This document shows, in pieces, positions 1 through 5,491 of a stretch of 5,491 bases of DNA. The notes beneath the pieces are model-generated. The model saw nothing but the letters and a program-made list of their open reading frames with translations. It made no database searches and had not been told where the DNA came from. The DNA is from Rhodothermales bacterium. Its GTDB lineage: Bacteria; Bacteroidota; Rhodothermia; Rhodothermales; UBA10348. The stretch lies in the NCBI GenBank assembly GCA_030833605.1, contig JAURGV010000167.1, positions 1 through 5,491 of the forward strand, read 5' to 3'. The position numbers and the translations under genes were made by a program. The stretch's first letter is position 1. Each line of letters starts with the position of its first letter.

Positions 1-201
1 GCCGGTGGCTCCCATGTAATAGAGCATTGGTTTTCCGGGAACGCCGGTGACGGCGGCCGAACGGCCGCCCCTAAATGGGCCCACCAACCGGTACTCAAGC
101 CCATCGTACAGCGAAGGGTCAATGGATTGGGCCTGCACAGGCTCCGGAATGGCTAAAAAAGAGATAGCAAAAAGGGCTATCACCGAAAATAGGCGCGTCA
201 T
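1..201 (-). CDS. N-terminus of a secreted VPS10/sortilin-like (BNR-repeat) propeller protein, partial
   Basis: The first 67 codons of a gene that continues past the left edge; the frame is still open at base 1. The ATG at 199-201 is followed by a typical signal peptide: Arg3, a hydrophobic run at residues 4-18, then PVQA before a likely cleavage ahead of QS (about residue 24/25). The mature start carries YRLVGPFRGGRSAAVTG (residues 37-53) and LYYMGATG (60-67). I recognise these as the conserved opening of the large exported propeller proteins often annotated 'glycosyl hydrolase', 'sialidase' or 'VPS10 domain protein'. In this family GATGGGVWKT and Asp-box repeats follow, but they lie outside the window. 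No Shine-Dalgarno sequence precedes the ATG, as is common in Bacteroidota. It belongs to the same family as the protein at 2972-5491, but the visible parts do not overlap and cannot be aligned. The biochemical role of the family is not established. Confidence 0.85.
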   Translation of the reverse strand, partial: MTRLFSVIALFAISFLAIPEPVQAQSIDPSLYDGLEYRLVGPFRGGRSAAVTGVPGKPMLYYMGATG

Positions 202-329
202 CAACGTGGTGGGATGAATTGATACAAAACGTAGAATGGCAATCTAACCACGGACATTGGAAACGTCTATTGTTTTGTGATCTTTCCCAGACTCAACGGT
301 AACTTTTCTTTCGTCAAATGCTCGACTTC

Positions 330-410
330 CTAGAGCATGTACGATTTAGGATTTATGCCGTACGTCTCTTCGAATACTTTTGAGAAATAGGAAACGTTAC
401 CAAATCCTGT
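330..410 (-). pseudogene. C-terminal scrap of an AraC-family transcription regulator
   Basis: The minus-strand frame ending at a TAG (330-332) encodes TGFGNVSYFSKVFEETYG, then INPKSYML. This is the classic end of the AraC/XylS DNA-binding domain: the second helix-turn-helix (GF.N.SYFSKVFK...G.SP..Y) that contacts DNA. Only about 26 residues survive of a domain of about 100 residues in a protein of about 280 or more. Upstream of base 410 the same frame stays open to an ATG at 578, giving 82 codons. That extension does not look like a regulator: it is the antisense of a convincing membrane-protein fragment on the plus strand. The first helix-turn-helix and the sensor domain are absent, so it should have no regulatory function. 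Family assignment is confident because the signature is dense; the pseudogene call is inferred from the missing body. Confidence 0.72.
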
Positions 411-411
411 C

Positions 412-642
412 CTTTTATCCCTACCAAAACCCACCCTCGTAGCCTTTGTGATTGCAGGTGCGATCTTCGTTGGTGGGGCCGTTGGGATGGAGATCGTAGG
501 TGAGCCCATGGAAAGCGACTCTCTCTTGTACAATTTGACCACGATGGTGGAAGAAGGCATGGAGATGTTCGGAATCATCCTCTTTACCCGAGCCCTGCTT
601 CAATACTTAAAATCGAATCAAATCGACGTTCAACCATCGTAG
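412..642 (+). pseudogene. C-terminal fragment of a multipass membrane protein, 5' end missing
   Basis: The plus-strand frame is open from just after a TAG at 388-390 to a TAG at 640-642. From about base 412 it reads LLSLPKPT, then a hydrophobic helix (VAFVIAGAIFVGGAVGMEIVG), a polar stretch, and a second helix beginning EEGMEMFGIILF and ending ALLQYLK. The pattern 'AGA.FVGGA.G.E..G ... EE..EM.GI.LF..ALL.YL' resembles the C-terminal end of an uncharacterised bacterial integral membrane protein; I know of no assigned function. The upstream helices expected for such a protein are missing. The only near start (GTG at 448) lies inside the first helix and has no ribosome-binding site. The fragment abuts the AraC scrap on the other strand, which suggests both genes were cut by one event. 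It is probably not expressed. It could be a tiny two-helix protein, but I consider that less likely. Confidence 0.55.
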
Positions 643-701
643 TTGGGAAGGCCAGCAGCGTTTCACCGCAACCAGGCAATTCGGGAAAACTGGCGTAAAC
701 G

Positions 702-743
702 AAAAAAGGGTGGGGTCGGCATGCAATGCCGACCCCACCCTTT
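702..743 (-). terminator. Strong rho-independent terminator after the FKBP genes
   Basis: A perfect 18 bp inverted repeat: arms at 705-722 and 726-743 with a 3-base loop at 723-725. The stem core is GC-rich (GGGTGGGGTCGGCAT on the left arm). Read on the minus strand, the hairpin is followed directly by six T residues (complement of 702-707), the standard intrinsic terminator layout. It begins 21 bases past the stop codon of the FKBP gene at 764, so it ends that transcript. On the plus strand only three T residues follow the stem, so stopping of rightward transcription from the membrane-protein fragment would be weaker. Confidence 0.92.
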
Positions 744-763
744 AACATCCTTGAAGCGTTGGA

Positions 764-1114
764 CTAACCGACGCTAATCAATTCGACATCGAATACAAGG
801 GTAGCGTTAGGAGGAATAACTCCACCTGCTCCACGCGCTCCGTATCCCATTTCCGAAGGAATGGTCAAGCGACGCATGCCACCAATCCGCATTCCTGCGA
901 ATCCTTGGTCCCATCCTTGAATCACGCGTCCGCCTCCTAGAGGAAACTCAAACGTTTCGCCGCGATCCACGGAGCTGTCGAATTTGCGGCCTTTGTTATC
1001 GGTCGCATCGGGATTGTACAACCAACCCGTATAGTGTACTTCAATCATCTTGCCAGAAACCGCTTCAGCGCCTTCTCCAACTACAAGATCATTGATAATT
1101 AGTCCATTGCTCAT
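764..1114 (-). CDS. Single-domain FKBP-type peptidyl-prolyl cis-trans isomerase, predicted cytoplasmic
   Basis: A 116-residue FK506-binding-protein fold that should isomerise Xaa-Pro bonds and help protein folding. The family pocket is complete: Tyr28 (in VHYTGWL), Phe45-Asp46 (KFDSS), Phe55, Val64-Ile65 and Trp68 (RVIQGWDQG), Tyr91 (MGYG), Val99-Ile100 (GGVIPPN) and Phe108. The 'YNPDATDNKG' loop before KFDSS is a few residues longer than in human FKBP12 and is common in bacterial FKBPs. There is no signal peptide, so it should be cytoplasmic, unlike its upstream neighbour. The ATG at 1112-1114 is preceded by an A-rich leader (AAAAGTAAATTTGAT) rather than a Shine-Dalgarno sequence. It lies 44 bp downstream of the FKBP lipoprotein gene and just before a strong terminator, so it is very likely the last gene of an operon. 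Its close likeness to the neighbour's domains points to local duplication. Confidence 0.95.
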   Translation of the reverse strand: MSNGLIINDLVVGEGAEAVSGKMIEVHYTGWLYNPDATDNKGRKFDSSVDRGETFEFPLGGGRVIQGWDQGFAGMRIGGMRRLTIPSEMGYGARGAGGVIPPNATLVFDVELISVG

Positions 1115-1158
1115 ATCAAATTTACTTTTGGGGTGCCCATTCTGGGCAACTCGTTCAA

Positions 1159-2013
1159 CTATTCTTGCGGTGCAGAAGAAGTATCTGGGGTTTCTTCCAT
1201 GTCTTCTTTCGAAGCAGAACCGTCTACAACTGGCTCTTCAACGATGGTCGCAGGATCTACAACACTGAACAACTCGACGTCGAAAATCAATGTTGAATTC
1301 GGTGGAATAACACCCAAGTCACGATCGCCATACGCCAAGTGCGGAGGAATAGTTAGTCGACGCGTTCCGCCCACTTTCATACCTAGAACGCCCAAGTCCC
1401 AGCCTGGAATAACCCGGCTACGTCCGATTGGAAGCTCTAACATTTCGCCCGTGTTGAATGACGAATCAAATTTAGCACCTTTGGAGTCGGTAGAATCAGC
1501 ATTCATCAACCAACCGGTATAATGAACTTTGATAATCATGCCTGGAGTGGCTTCTGCGCCGTCGCCTACTACGACGTCTTCAATGCCTACATCACCACGC
1601 AATTCCACGACTTCAACCAACTCAACTTCAAAAATCAATGTTGAATTTGGTGGAATCAATCCTAGATCCTGATCGCCATAGGCAAGGTCGGCTGGAATAA
1701 TAAGCTCGCGTTTGCCGCCAACTTTCATTCCTTCAACGCCTTGATCCCAGCCTGGGATAACCTGACCAAATCCAAGAATGAACTTGAATGTTTGGCCTCT
1801 TTCAATGGAGCTATCAAATTGTGTGCTTTTGCCGTCCGTTGAATCAGCAGCATACAACCAACCGGTGTAGTGCACAGATACTTGTGAACCTAGCGTAGCT
1901 TCTGCGCCTTCGCCTTCAACAATATCTTTAATTTTTAGTCCGGAGTCCGAAGAACCACAAGCACTAACGATCATCACAATCGCAATTAGGCCTGGTATCC
2001 AATTGAGTTTCAT
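1159..2013 (-). CDS. Lipoprotein with two tandem FKBP-type peptidyl-prolyl isomerase domains
   Basis: A 284-residue exported protein. Residues 1-18 form a lipoprotein signal: Lys2, a hydrophobic run, then the lipobox V-S-A-C with acylated Cys19. The residue after Cys is Gly, not Asp, so outer-membrane sorting is expected. FKBP domain 1 covers about 26-136 (Tyr49, Phe66-Asp67, Phe76, Val85-Ile86, Trp89, Tyr112, Phe128). Domain 2 covers about 142-252 (Tyr165, Phe182-Asp183, Val201-Ile202, Trp205, Tyr228, Phe244). The domains are about 63% identical over 104 positions by hand count. Domain 2 has Leu192 and Leu194 where domain 1 has Phe76 and Phe78, so its pocket differs. An acidic Ser/Thr-rich tail (about 255-284) looks disordered. 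The expected role is proline isomerase/chaperone for envelope proteins. The start at 2011-2013 is fixed by an in-frame TAA 15 bases upstream. It is followed by a second FKBP gene after 44 bp. Confidence 0.94.
   Translation of the reverse strand: MKLNWIPGLIAIVMIVSACGSSDSGLKIKDIVEGEGAEATLGSQVSVHYTGWLYAADSTDGKSTQFDSSIERGQTFKFILGFGQVIPGWDQGVEGMKVGGKRELIIPADLAYGDQDLGLIPPNSTLIFEVELVEVVELRGDVGIEDVVVGDGAEATPGMIIKVHYTGWLMNADSTDSKGAKFDSSFNTGEMLELPIGRSRVIPGWDLGVLGMKVGGTRRLTIPPHLAYGDRDLGVIPPNSTLIFDVELFSVVDPATIVEEPVVDGSASKEDMEETPDTSSAPQE
1261..1920 (-). repeat. Internal tandem duplication encoding the two FKBP domains (348 bp period)
   Basis: Bases 1261-1572 (domain 2) and 1609-1920 (domain 1) are diverged direct repeats offset by exactly 348 bp (116 codons). 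The best-kept stretch is 1271-1340 against 1619-1688; both contain AAAATCAATGTTGAATT and later GATCGCCATA at the same offset, at roughly 80% identity by eye with most changes at synonymous positions. The separate FKBP gene at 764-1114 is a third, more distant copy. This shows expansion by local duplication, not independent acquisition. Confidence 0.75.
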
Positions 2014-2182
2014 TTCAGTACAATTTTGTTAAATAGAATCCAGCATGGATTCAACAGCGCTCCTAAACGGACATCGACAAAGGATGTTCACCAAAAGAAG
2101 CGCCCACAGGCCCCTTTAATGCCCTTTCTTCAAGCATTTTCTGTTAATCCTGCGTACAAAAGCGCTGTCCAGGTACCGAATT
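2014..2182. other. Intergenic region between the DUF1080 gene and the FKBP lipoprotein gene
   Basis: This 169 bp gap holds no gene I can support. It should contain the leader of the FKBP lipoprotein gene. I see no convincing terminator for the DUF1080 gene: the small minus-strand hairpin AATGC/GCATT (around 2110-2135) has a five-pair stem, an 11-base loop and no T run. I also see no clear Bacteroidota -33/-7 pair. A short inverted repeat (GAATCC at 2036-2041 and GGATTC at 2047-2052, 5-base loop) sits about 25-40 bases before the lipoprotein ATG and could be an operator or chance. Whether the FKBP genes have their own promoter or are read through from the right cannot be settled from sequence alone. 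Confidence 0.5.
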
Positions 2183-2917
2183 CTAGAGCTCTCTCACCCA
2201 AATATTTCGGAAACTCATGGGGTTACCATGATCCTGTAGCTTGATGGAGCCCTTGCCATGAGGGGTATATTTCGGAAGACCGATATACGGCGTGTGACCC
2301 TTTATTTCGACATGATTTTGAATCAATACGCCGTTATGAAGCACCGTTACAAAGGCCGGCTTAATCACTGCACCGGACTCGGCGAATACGGGAGATTCAA
2401 AGATAATATCGTAGATCTGCCATTCGCCCGGACCTTTTGAAGCGTTGACCAAAGGGATGTATTGTTTGTAAATCGAACCCGCTTGGCCGTTGGAATAGGT
2501 GACATTGTTAAATGAATCCAATATTTGGACTTCATACGTTTCATGGAAAAAAACGCCGCTATTGCCTCTCCCTTGGCCGTCCCCTTCTACTTTCGATGGG
2601 GTGCGCCACTCGATATGAAGTTGCACACTGCCAAACACGTTTCTGGTTTTAATATCCCCCGTTCCAGGAGCTACGGTCAGAACCCCATCCGCCACAACCC
2701 ATTCGGCGTTTCCTCCGCGAACCTTTTCCCAACCGGATAAATCGGTTCCGTCAAACAAAATCAGCGCATCGGAAGGTGCTGAAAGACCCATTCCGGGAGT
2801 TACCAGGGGAGGAACGGGATCCCATAGCTCGGTCAATTCCGGATGCCATTCTTGCGCTCGCGCCACACTGACCATGCCCAAAAGGCATATTAAAGCGAAT
2901 AGTTTGGTTGCTTTCAT
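2183..2917 (-). CDS. Secreted DUF1080 / 3-keto-disaccharide hydrolase-family protein
   Basis: A 244-residue protein with a signal peptide (Lys2, Lys5, hydrophobic core 6-18, ARA before Gln22; likely cleavage 21/22) and no lipobox. The mature part is one concanavalin-like beta-sandwich of the 3-keto-disaccharide hydrolase family (formerly DUF1080). Family landmarks in order: LFDGTDLSGWE (54-64), EWVVADGVLTV (72-82), HIEWRTP (101-107), GNSGVFF (118-124), YEVQILDS (128-135), GQAGSIYKQ (144-152), EWQIYDIIF (165-173), then a C-terminal GSIKLQDHGNPMSFRNIWVREL motif split across residues 223-244, of which IKLQDHG and FRNIW are diagnostic. Length is normal for one domain. Family members act on 3-keto-sugars made by dedicated oxidoreductases; the substrate here is unknown. 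The gene starts 54 bp after the propeller gene in the same direction, so co-transcription is likely. No Shine-Dalgarno sequence is obvious. No partner oxidoreductase is visible in this window. Confidence 0.9.
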   Translation of the reverse strand: MKATKLFALICLLGMVSVARAQEWHPELTELWDPVPPLVTPGMGLSAPSDALILFDGTDLSGWEKVRGGNAEWVVADGVLTVAPGTGDIKTRNVFGSVQLHIEWRTPSKVEGDGQGRGNSGVFFHETYEVQILDSFNNVTYSNGQAGSIYKQYIPLVNASKGPGEWQIYDIIFESPVFAESGAVIKPAFVTVLHNGVLIQNHVEIKGHTPYIGLPKYTPHGKGSIKLQDHGNPMSFRNIWVREL

Positions 2918-2971
2918 CGGTATTTAACTACCAGGTTTAATAAAATGGTTATTTGGGAAAGGAAAGTATGT

Positions 2972-5491
2972 TTATTCAATCTCTATGGCCACCATGTCGA
3001 TATCATCAATGCGAAACGCATCCGATGCTTCAACCGCTTCTTTGTAAACCACCCAATCCATAGATAAAAAGCCATTCACGTCGGCAAGCATCTCCATAAG
3101 TGCTTTCTTGCCTTGCGCCATGGCCCATTCTTCCGGTGTATTCGGCATGCGATCGCTCGAGAATATTTGGCCACCAGCGCGCCCGAAAATGGAGCTCACC
3201 GTATTCGGATCGCGATAAATGCCCTGTTTTCCTTGTTCTCCGTAGAATCGATCCTCAAATGCACTCAAAGAATCAGAAATCGCTTTGCCGTTTTTCTTCA
3301 AGTCTTTCGCGAGGTCGTCCTTACGATCTCCTAAGCTGGCATTAACGCGGGCCACAACGGCTTTCGCATCCCGAATTCGATCCATCATGGCTGCGGCTCC
3401 AGCACTTAACTTTTCGTATTCAGCGTATAAAGCCAATCGAGCCTTGGCGGCATCCAGGTCCACTTCGTAGCGCGGATCAGATTCAACCACAACCGTCGAT
3501 TCCGTCACGCTAGCGCCATACGTGATTCGAACCGAATACGTACCCGGTAAAATAGGCGCCCCACTTGGCTCAGAATCCGTCGCGCGGGCCGCTCTACGAC
3601 TCGGTCCGCGAACACCCTTGCGGGTCATGGACCACCCCGTTCGGTTTAGCCCTTTTTTGGCGGGGCCATCAAACGTGCGAATCACTTCTCCGCCTTCCAA
3701 AATTTCAATTTTCACCTTATCGGGCGCTTTTTCTTTTTTATCGGCGTCTTTGTCCGAGGAAGTCGCATCGGAGTCGGAGTCCTTGTCCGAGGAAGTCGCA
3801 TCGGAGTCGGAGTCGGTCTCTTCTTCCTGCTCCTTTTCGTCCTTAGAAGCTGCCACATATGCATCCGGATTAACCGAATAGTTGATCACGGCACCACCAT
3901 TCGACCTGTTTTCACCGGCATAAATAGCGTCGGCGCGGAATCGAGTCCCCTCAGCCTGAATGGTTGAAGCCTGATAAGCTACCGGGTTGGAAAAGGCATG
4001 AACCGGTTCGGATAAAACACCAATGCCCTGCGCGGCTACCTCCCGCAATGGCCGGATATCGTCCAGAATCCAGGCGCTTCTTCCGAATGTAGCGATCGCC
4101 AAATCAGCTTCCCGTTCTTGAATCGCCATATCCATAGTGGACGCCGTTGGATATCCTTGTGTCCATTTCGACCAGGTTTTTGCGTTATCGACCGTAACGT
4201 ACAGGCCGAATTCCGTACCCAAAAAGGCCAAATTCGGCGAAACAGGGTCTTGGACGTACGACAAGGCAAACCCTTCTACATCCGAACCATCCGCAATGCG
4301 TGCCCACGTTTTACCGTAGTCTTTGGTGCGATACACGTAAGGCTCCCAATTATTTTGACGGTGATCGTCGATCACGACCACCGCTTCTGCCGCGCTATAA
4401 GGGGAAGGATGAATTTGATGAATCCACGACTTAGAGGCCACGCCTTTCATCCCTTTGCCAACTTCGGTCCATGTCGCTCCTGCGTCGCGACTCAACTGCA
4501 CATTCCCATCGTCCGTACCAACCCACAACACCTTGGCGTCGACCGGGCTTTCCCCAATAGAAACAATGGTCGTGTGATTTTCAGCTTGGGTGGCATCGTA
4601 CGTGAGGCCGCCTGAAATCATTTGCTTCTGTTTTTCCGGATCATTGGTAGTCAAATCGGGAGAAATCACTTCCCAACTCTGTCCTTTGTTGGTCGAGCGA
4701 TGCAGAAACTGGCTGCCGTAATAAATAGTGGAAGCATCGTGTGCGCTTTGCTCAAACGCAGCATCCCAGTTGAATCGCAAAAACACATCGGGGTCTGGAT
4801 GAAGCGGTTTAATACTCGAACTATTGCCGGTCTCTTTATCGTATCGACTTATGCTTCCTCCTTGGCTCATCGCATACCCATACCGAGAATCGTCGGGATC
4901 GGGTGATACGTCAAATCCGTCTCCAAACGCCACTTCTTGCCAATACGAATTGCGAATACCACCCGCGCGCCACACGTACGCTGGACCTATCCAAGAACCG
5001 TTGTCTTGCATGCCCCCCATCACATTGTACGGGAATTCGTTGTCCGCGTTAATGTGATAAAACTGAGCCAGCGGAAGGTTTTCTACGAATCGCCAGGTTT
5101 TTCCTTTGTCACGAGTGATCGACATACCCCCGTCGTTTCCTTCGATAATAAAACTAGGATCAAGAGCCGATACCCAAAACGCATGGTGATCAGGATGAAC
5201 CCCGTTCGCCTGATACCCGGGTTGCCACTGGGTGAAACTGCGACCACCATCTTCACTTACGTGGATGTATGTCTCAATTTTGTAAACTCGATTTTCATTT
5301 TCCGGGTCTACGTAAATCTCGCCGTAATAAAATGGCCGGCCGTTCACATCATCGTCGTCGTTAACCATCTTCCACTTCCGACCCCCATTTTCGGATCGGT
5401 ACAGTGCGTTTTTCTTGGCTTCTACTAGCGCATACACGATTTCTGGTTCGTTGGTTGAAAAAGCCAATCCAATGCGTCCCAGTTCGCCTTT
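2972..5491 (-). CDS. VPS10/sortilin-like Asp-box (BNR) beta-propeller protein, C-terminal 839 residues
   Basis: The frame is open at the right edge (first visible residues KGELGRIGLAFS), so the real start lies outside; the in-window TTG at 5467 is only an internal codon. Numbering visible residues from base 5491, seven Asp-box-like motifs (S/T-x-D/N-x-G-x-x-W/F) fall at about 33-40, 79-86, 126-133, 266-273, 334-341, 389-396 and 433-440, marking propeller blades. Family landmarks include HPDHHAFW (99-106), EGNDGG (117-122), LGTEFGLYV near 424-432 and GRSAWILDDIRPLRE (470-484). Then come an Asp/Ser/Lys-rich linker (about 552-590), a beta-sandwich-like segment (ILEGGEVIRTFDGPAKKG; LPGTYSVRITYG) and a helical C-terminal domain (about 674-785). 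It ends VAIEIE with no type IX sorting domain that I recognise. By comparison with the family about 240 residues are missing. 'Sialidase' or 'glycosyl hydrolase' labels rest on Asp-boxes alone; I see no catalytic evidence. Function is unknown. Confidence 0.9.
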   Translation of the reverse strand, partial: KGELGRIGLAFSTNEPEIVYALVEAKKNALYRSENGGRKWKMVNDDDDVNGRPFYYGEIYVDPENENRVYKIETYIHVSEDGGRSFTQWQPGYQANGVHPDHHAFWVSALDPSFIIEGNDGGMSITRDKGKTWRFVENLPLAQFYHINADNEFPYNVMGGMQDNGSWIGPAYVWRAGGIRNSYWQEVAFGDGFDVSPDPDDSRYGYAMSQGGSISRYDKETGNSSSIKPLHPDPDVFLRFNWDAAFEQSAHDASTIYYGSQFLHRSTNKGQSWEVISPDLTTNDPEKQKQMISGGLTYDATQAENHTTIVSIGESPVDAKVLWVGTDDGNVQLSRDAGATWTEVGKGMKGVASKSWIHQIHPSPYSAAEAVVVIDDHRQNNWEPYVYRTKDYGKTWARIADGSDVEGFALSYVQDPVSPNLAFLGTEFGLYVTVDNAKTWSKWTQGYPTASTMDMAIQEREADLAIATFGRSAWILDDIRPLREVAAQGIGVLSEPVHAFSNPVAYQASTIQAEGTRFRADAIYAGENRSNGGAVINYSVNPDAYVAASKDEKEQEEETDSDSDATSSDKDSDSDATSSDKDADKKEKAPDKVKIEILEGGEVIRTFDGPAKKGLNRTGWSMTRKGVRGPSRRAARATDSEPSGAPILPGTYSVRITYGASVTESTVVVESDPRYEVDLDAAKARLALYAEYEKLSAGAAAMMDRIRDAKAVVARVNASLGDRKDDLAKDLKKNGKAISDSLSAFEDRFYGEQGKQGIYRDPNTVSSIFGRAGGQIFSSDRMPNTPEEWAMAQGKKALMEMLADVNGFLSMDWVVYKEAVEASDAFRIDDIDMVAIEIE
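3750..3815 (-). repeat. Two-copy 33 bp in-frame tandem repeat coding an Asp/Ser-rich linker
   Basis: Bases 3750-3781 recur exactly at 3783-3814 (32 of 32 bases, period 33). On the minus strand each unit encodes DSDSDATSSDK, giving two copies inside an acidic, then lysine-rich, linker between the propeller and the beta-sandwich segment of the large protein. The period is a multiple of three, so copy-number change by slippage would keep the frame. Exact identity, including synonymous positions, suggests a recent duplication. Confidence 0.93.

Noticed and set aside
202..300. Possible Bacteroidota promoter for the propeller gene at 201 (TACGTTTTG on the minus strand, 225-233)
   Set aside because: It resembles the -7 box TAnnTTTG only with an extra T, and no TTTG-like -33 box is found at the right distance; too weak to annotate.
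411..578. Reading the AraC scrap as an intact 82-residue regulator starting at 578
   Set aside because: The portion above base 410 does not resemble a regulator, and the opposite strand there gives a far more convincing two-helix membrane segment.
1133..1522. Plus-strand 129-codon frame across the FKBP lipoprotein gene
   Set aside because: It is antisense to well-conserved FKBP coding sequence and shows no family resemblance; a mirror of the real gene.
2054..2168. Inverted repeat ACAGCGCT (2054-2061) / AGCGCTGT (2161-2168)
   Set aside because: Only 8 bp around a self-palindromic AGCGCT core and about 100 bp apart; expected by chance and not linked to any element.
2026..2244. Plus-strand 72-codon frame over the intergenic gap and the end of the DUF1080 gene
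   Set aside because: It overlaps a confident gene, has no recognisable domain or start signal, and its composition gives no sign of coding.
3522..3881. Plus-strand 119-codon open frame opposite the propeller gene (and similar frames at 3100-3345, 4118-4615, 4622-4906, 4937-5428)
   Set aside because: All lie antisense inside a clearly coding minus-strand gene, have low-complexity or unrecognisable products, and lack ribosome-binding sites.

Overview
The window looks like chromosomal DNA of a member of the Bacteroidota, probably an environmental or marine lineage. This is inferred from family content (exported BNR/VPS10-like propeller proteins, a DUF1080 protein, an FKBP lipoprotein), from start codons with no clear Shine-Dalgarno sequence, and from moderate GC. 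No rRNA, tRNA, CRISPR array, insertion sequence or phage gene is visible. I found no convincing new system. This is mostly an ordinary exported-protein locus with a few unusual details.

All intact genes lie on the minus strand, so transcription runs from right to left. The right part (2972-5491) holds the C-terminal 839 residues of a large Asp-box beta-propeller protein whose start lies beyond the right edge. A 54 bp gap leads to a signal-peptide-bearing DUF1080 / 3-keto-disaccharide hydrolase-family protein (2183-2917). After 169 bp with no gene comes a lipoprotein with two FKBP-type peptidyl-prolyl isomerase domains (1159-2013). A single-domain FKBP without a signal peptide follows 44 bp later (764-1114). 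The set ends at a strong intrinsic terminator (702-743).

Left of the terminator is a small scrap zone. The last ~26 residues of an AraC-type helix-turn-helix domain (minus strand) meet the C-terminal end of a membrane protein (plus strand). Both lack their 5' parts and share one breakpoint near 411-420, which suggests an old rearrangement. At the left edge a second protein of the same propeller family starts at 201 on the minus strand and runs off the window, so the two FKBP genes and the DUF1080 gene lie between two propeller paralogues.

How the genes work together is inference. The propeller and DUF1080 genes are close enough to be co-transcribed and both DUF1080 and the left paralogue carry signal peptides, so a role in handling carbohydrate or protein outside the cytoplasm is plausible. 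The FKBP pair would supply proline isomerase activity on both sides of the inner membrane. The FKBP domains arose by tandem duplication, which can still be seen in the DNA.
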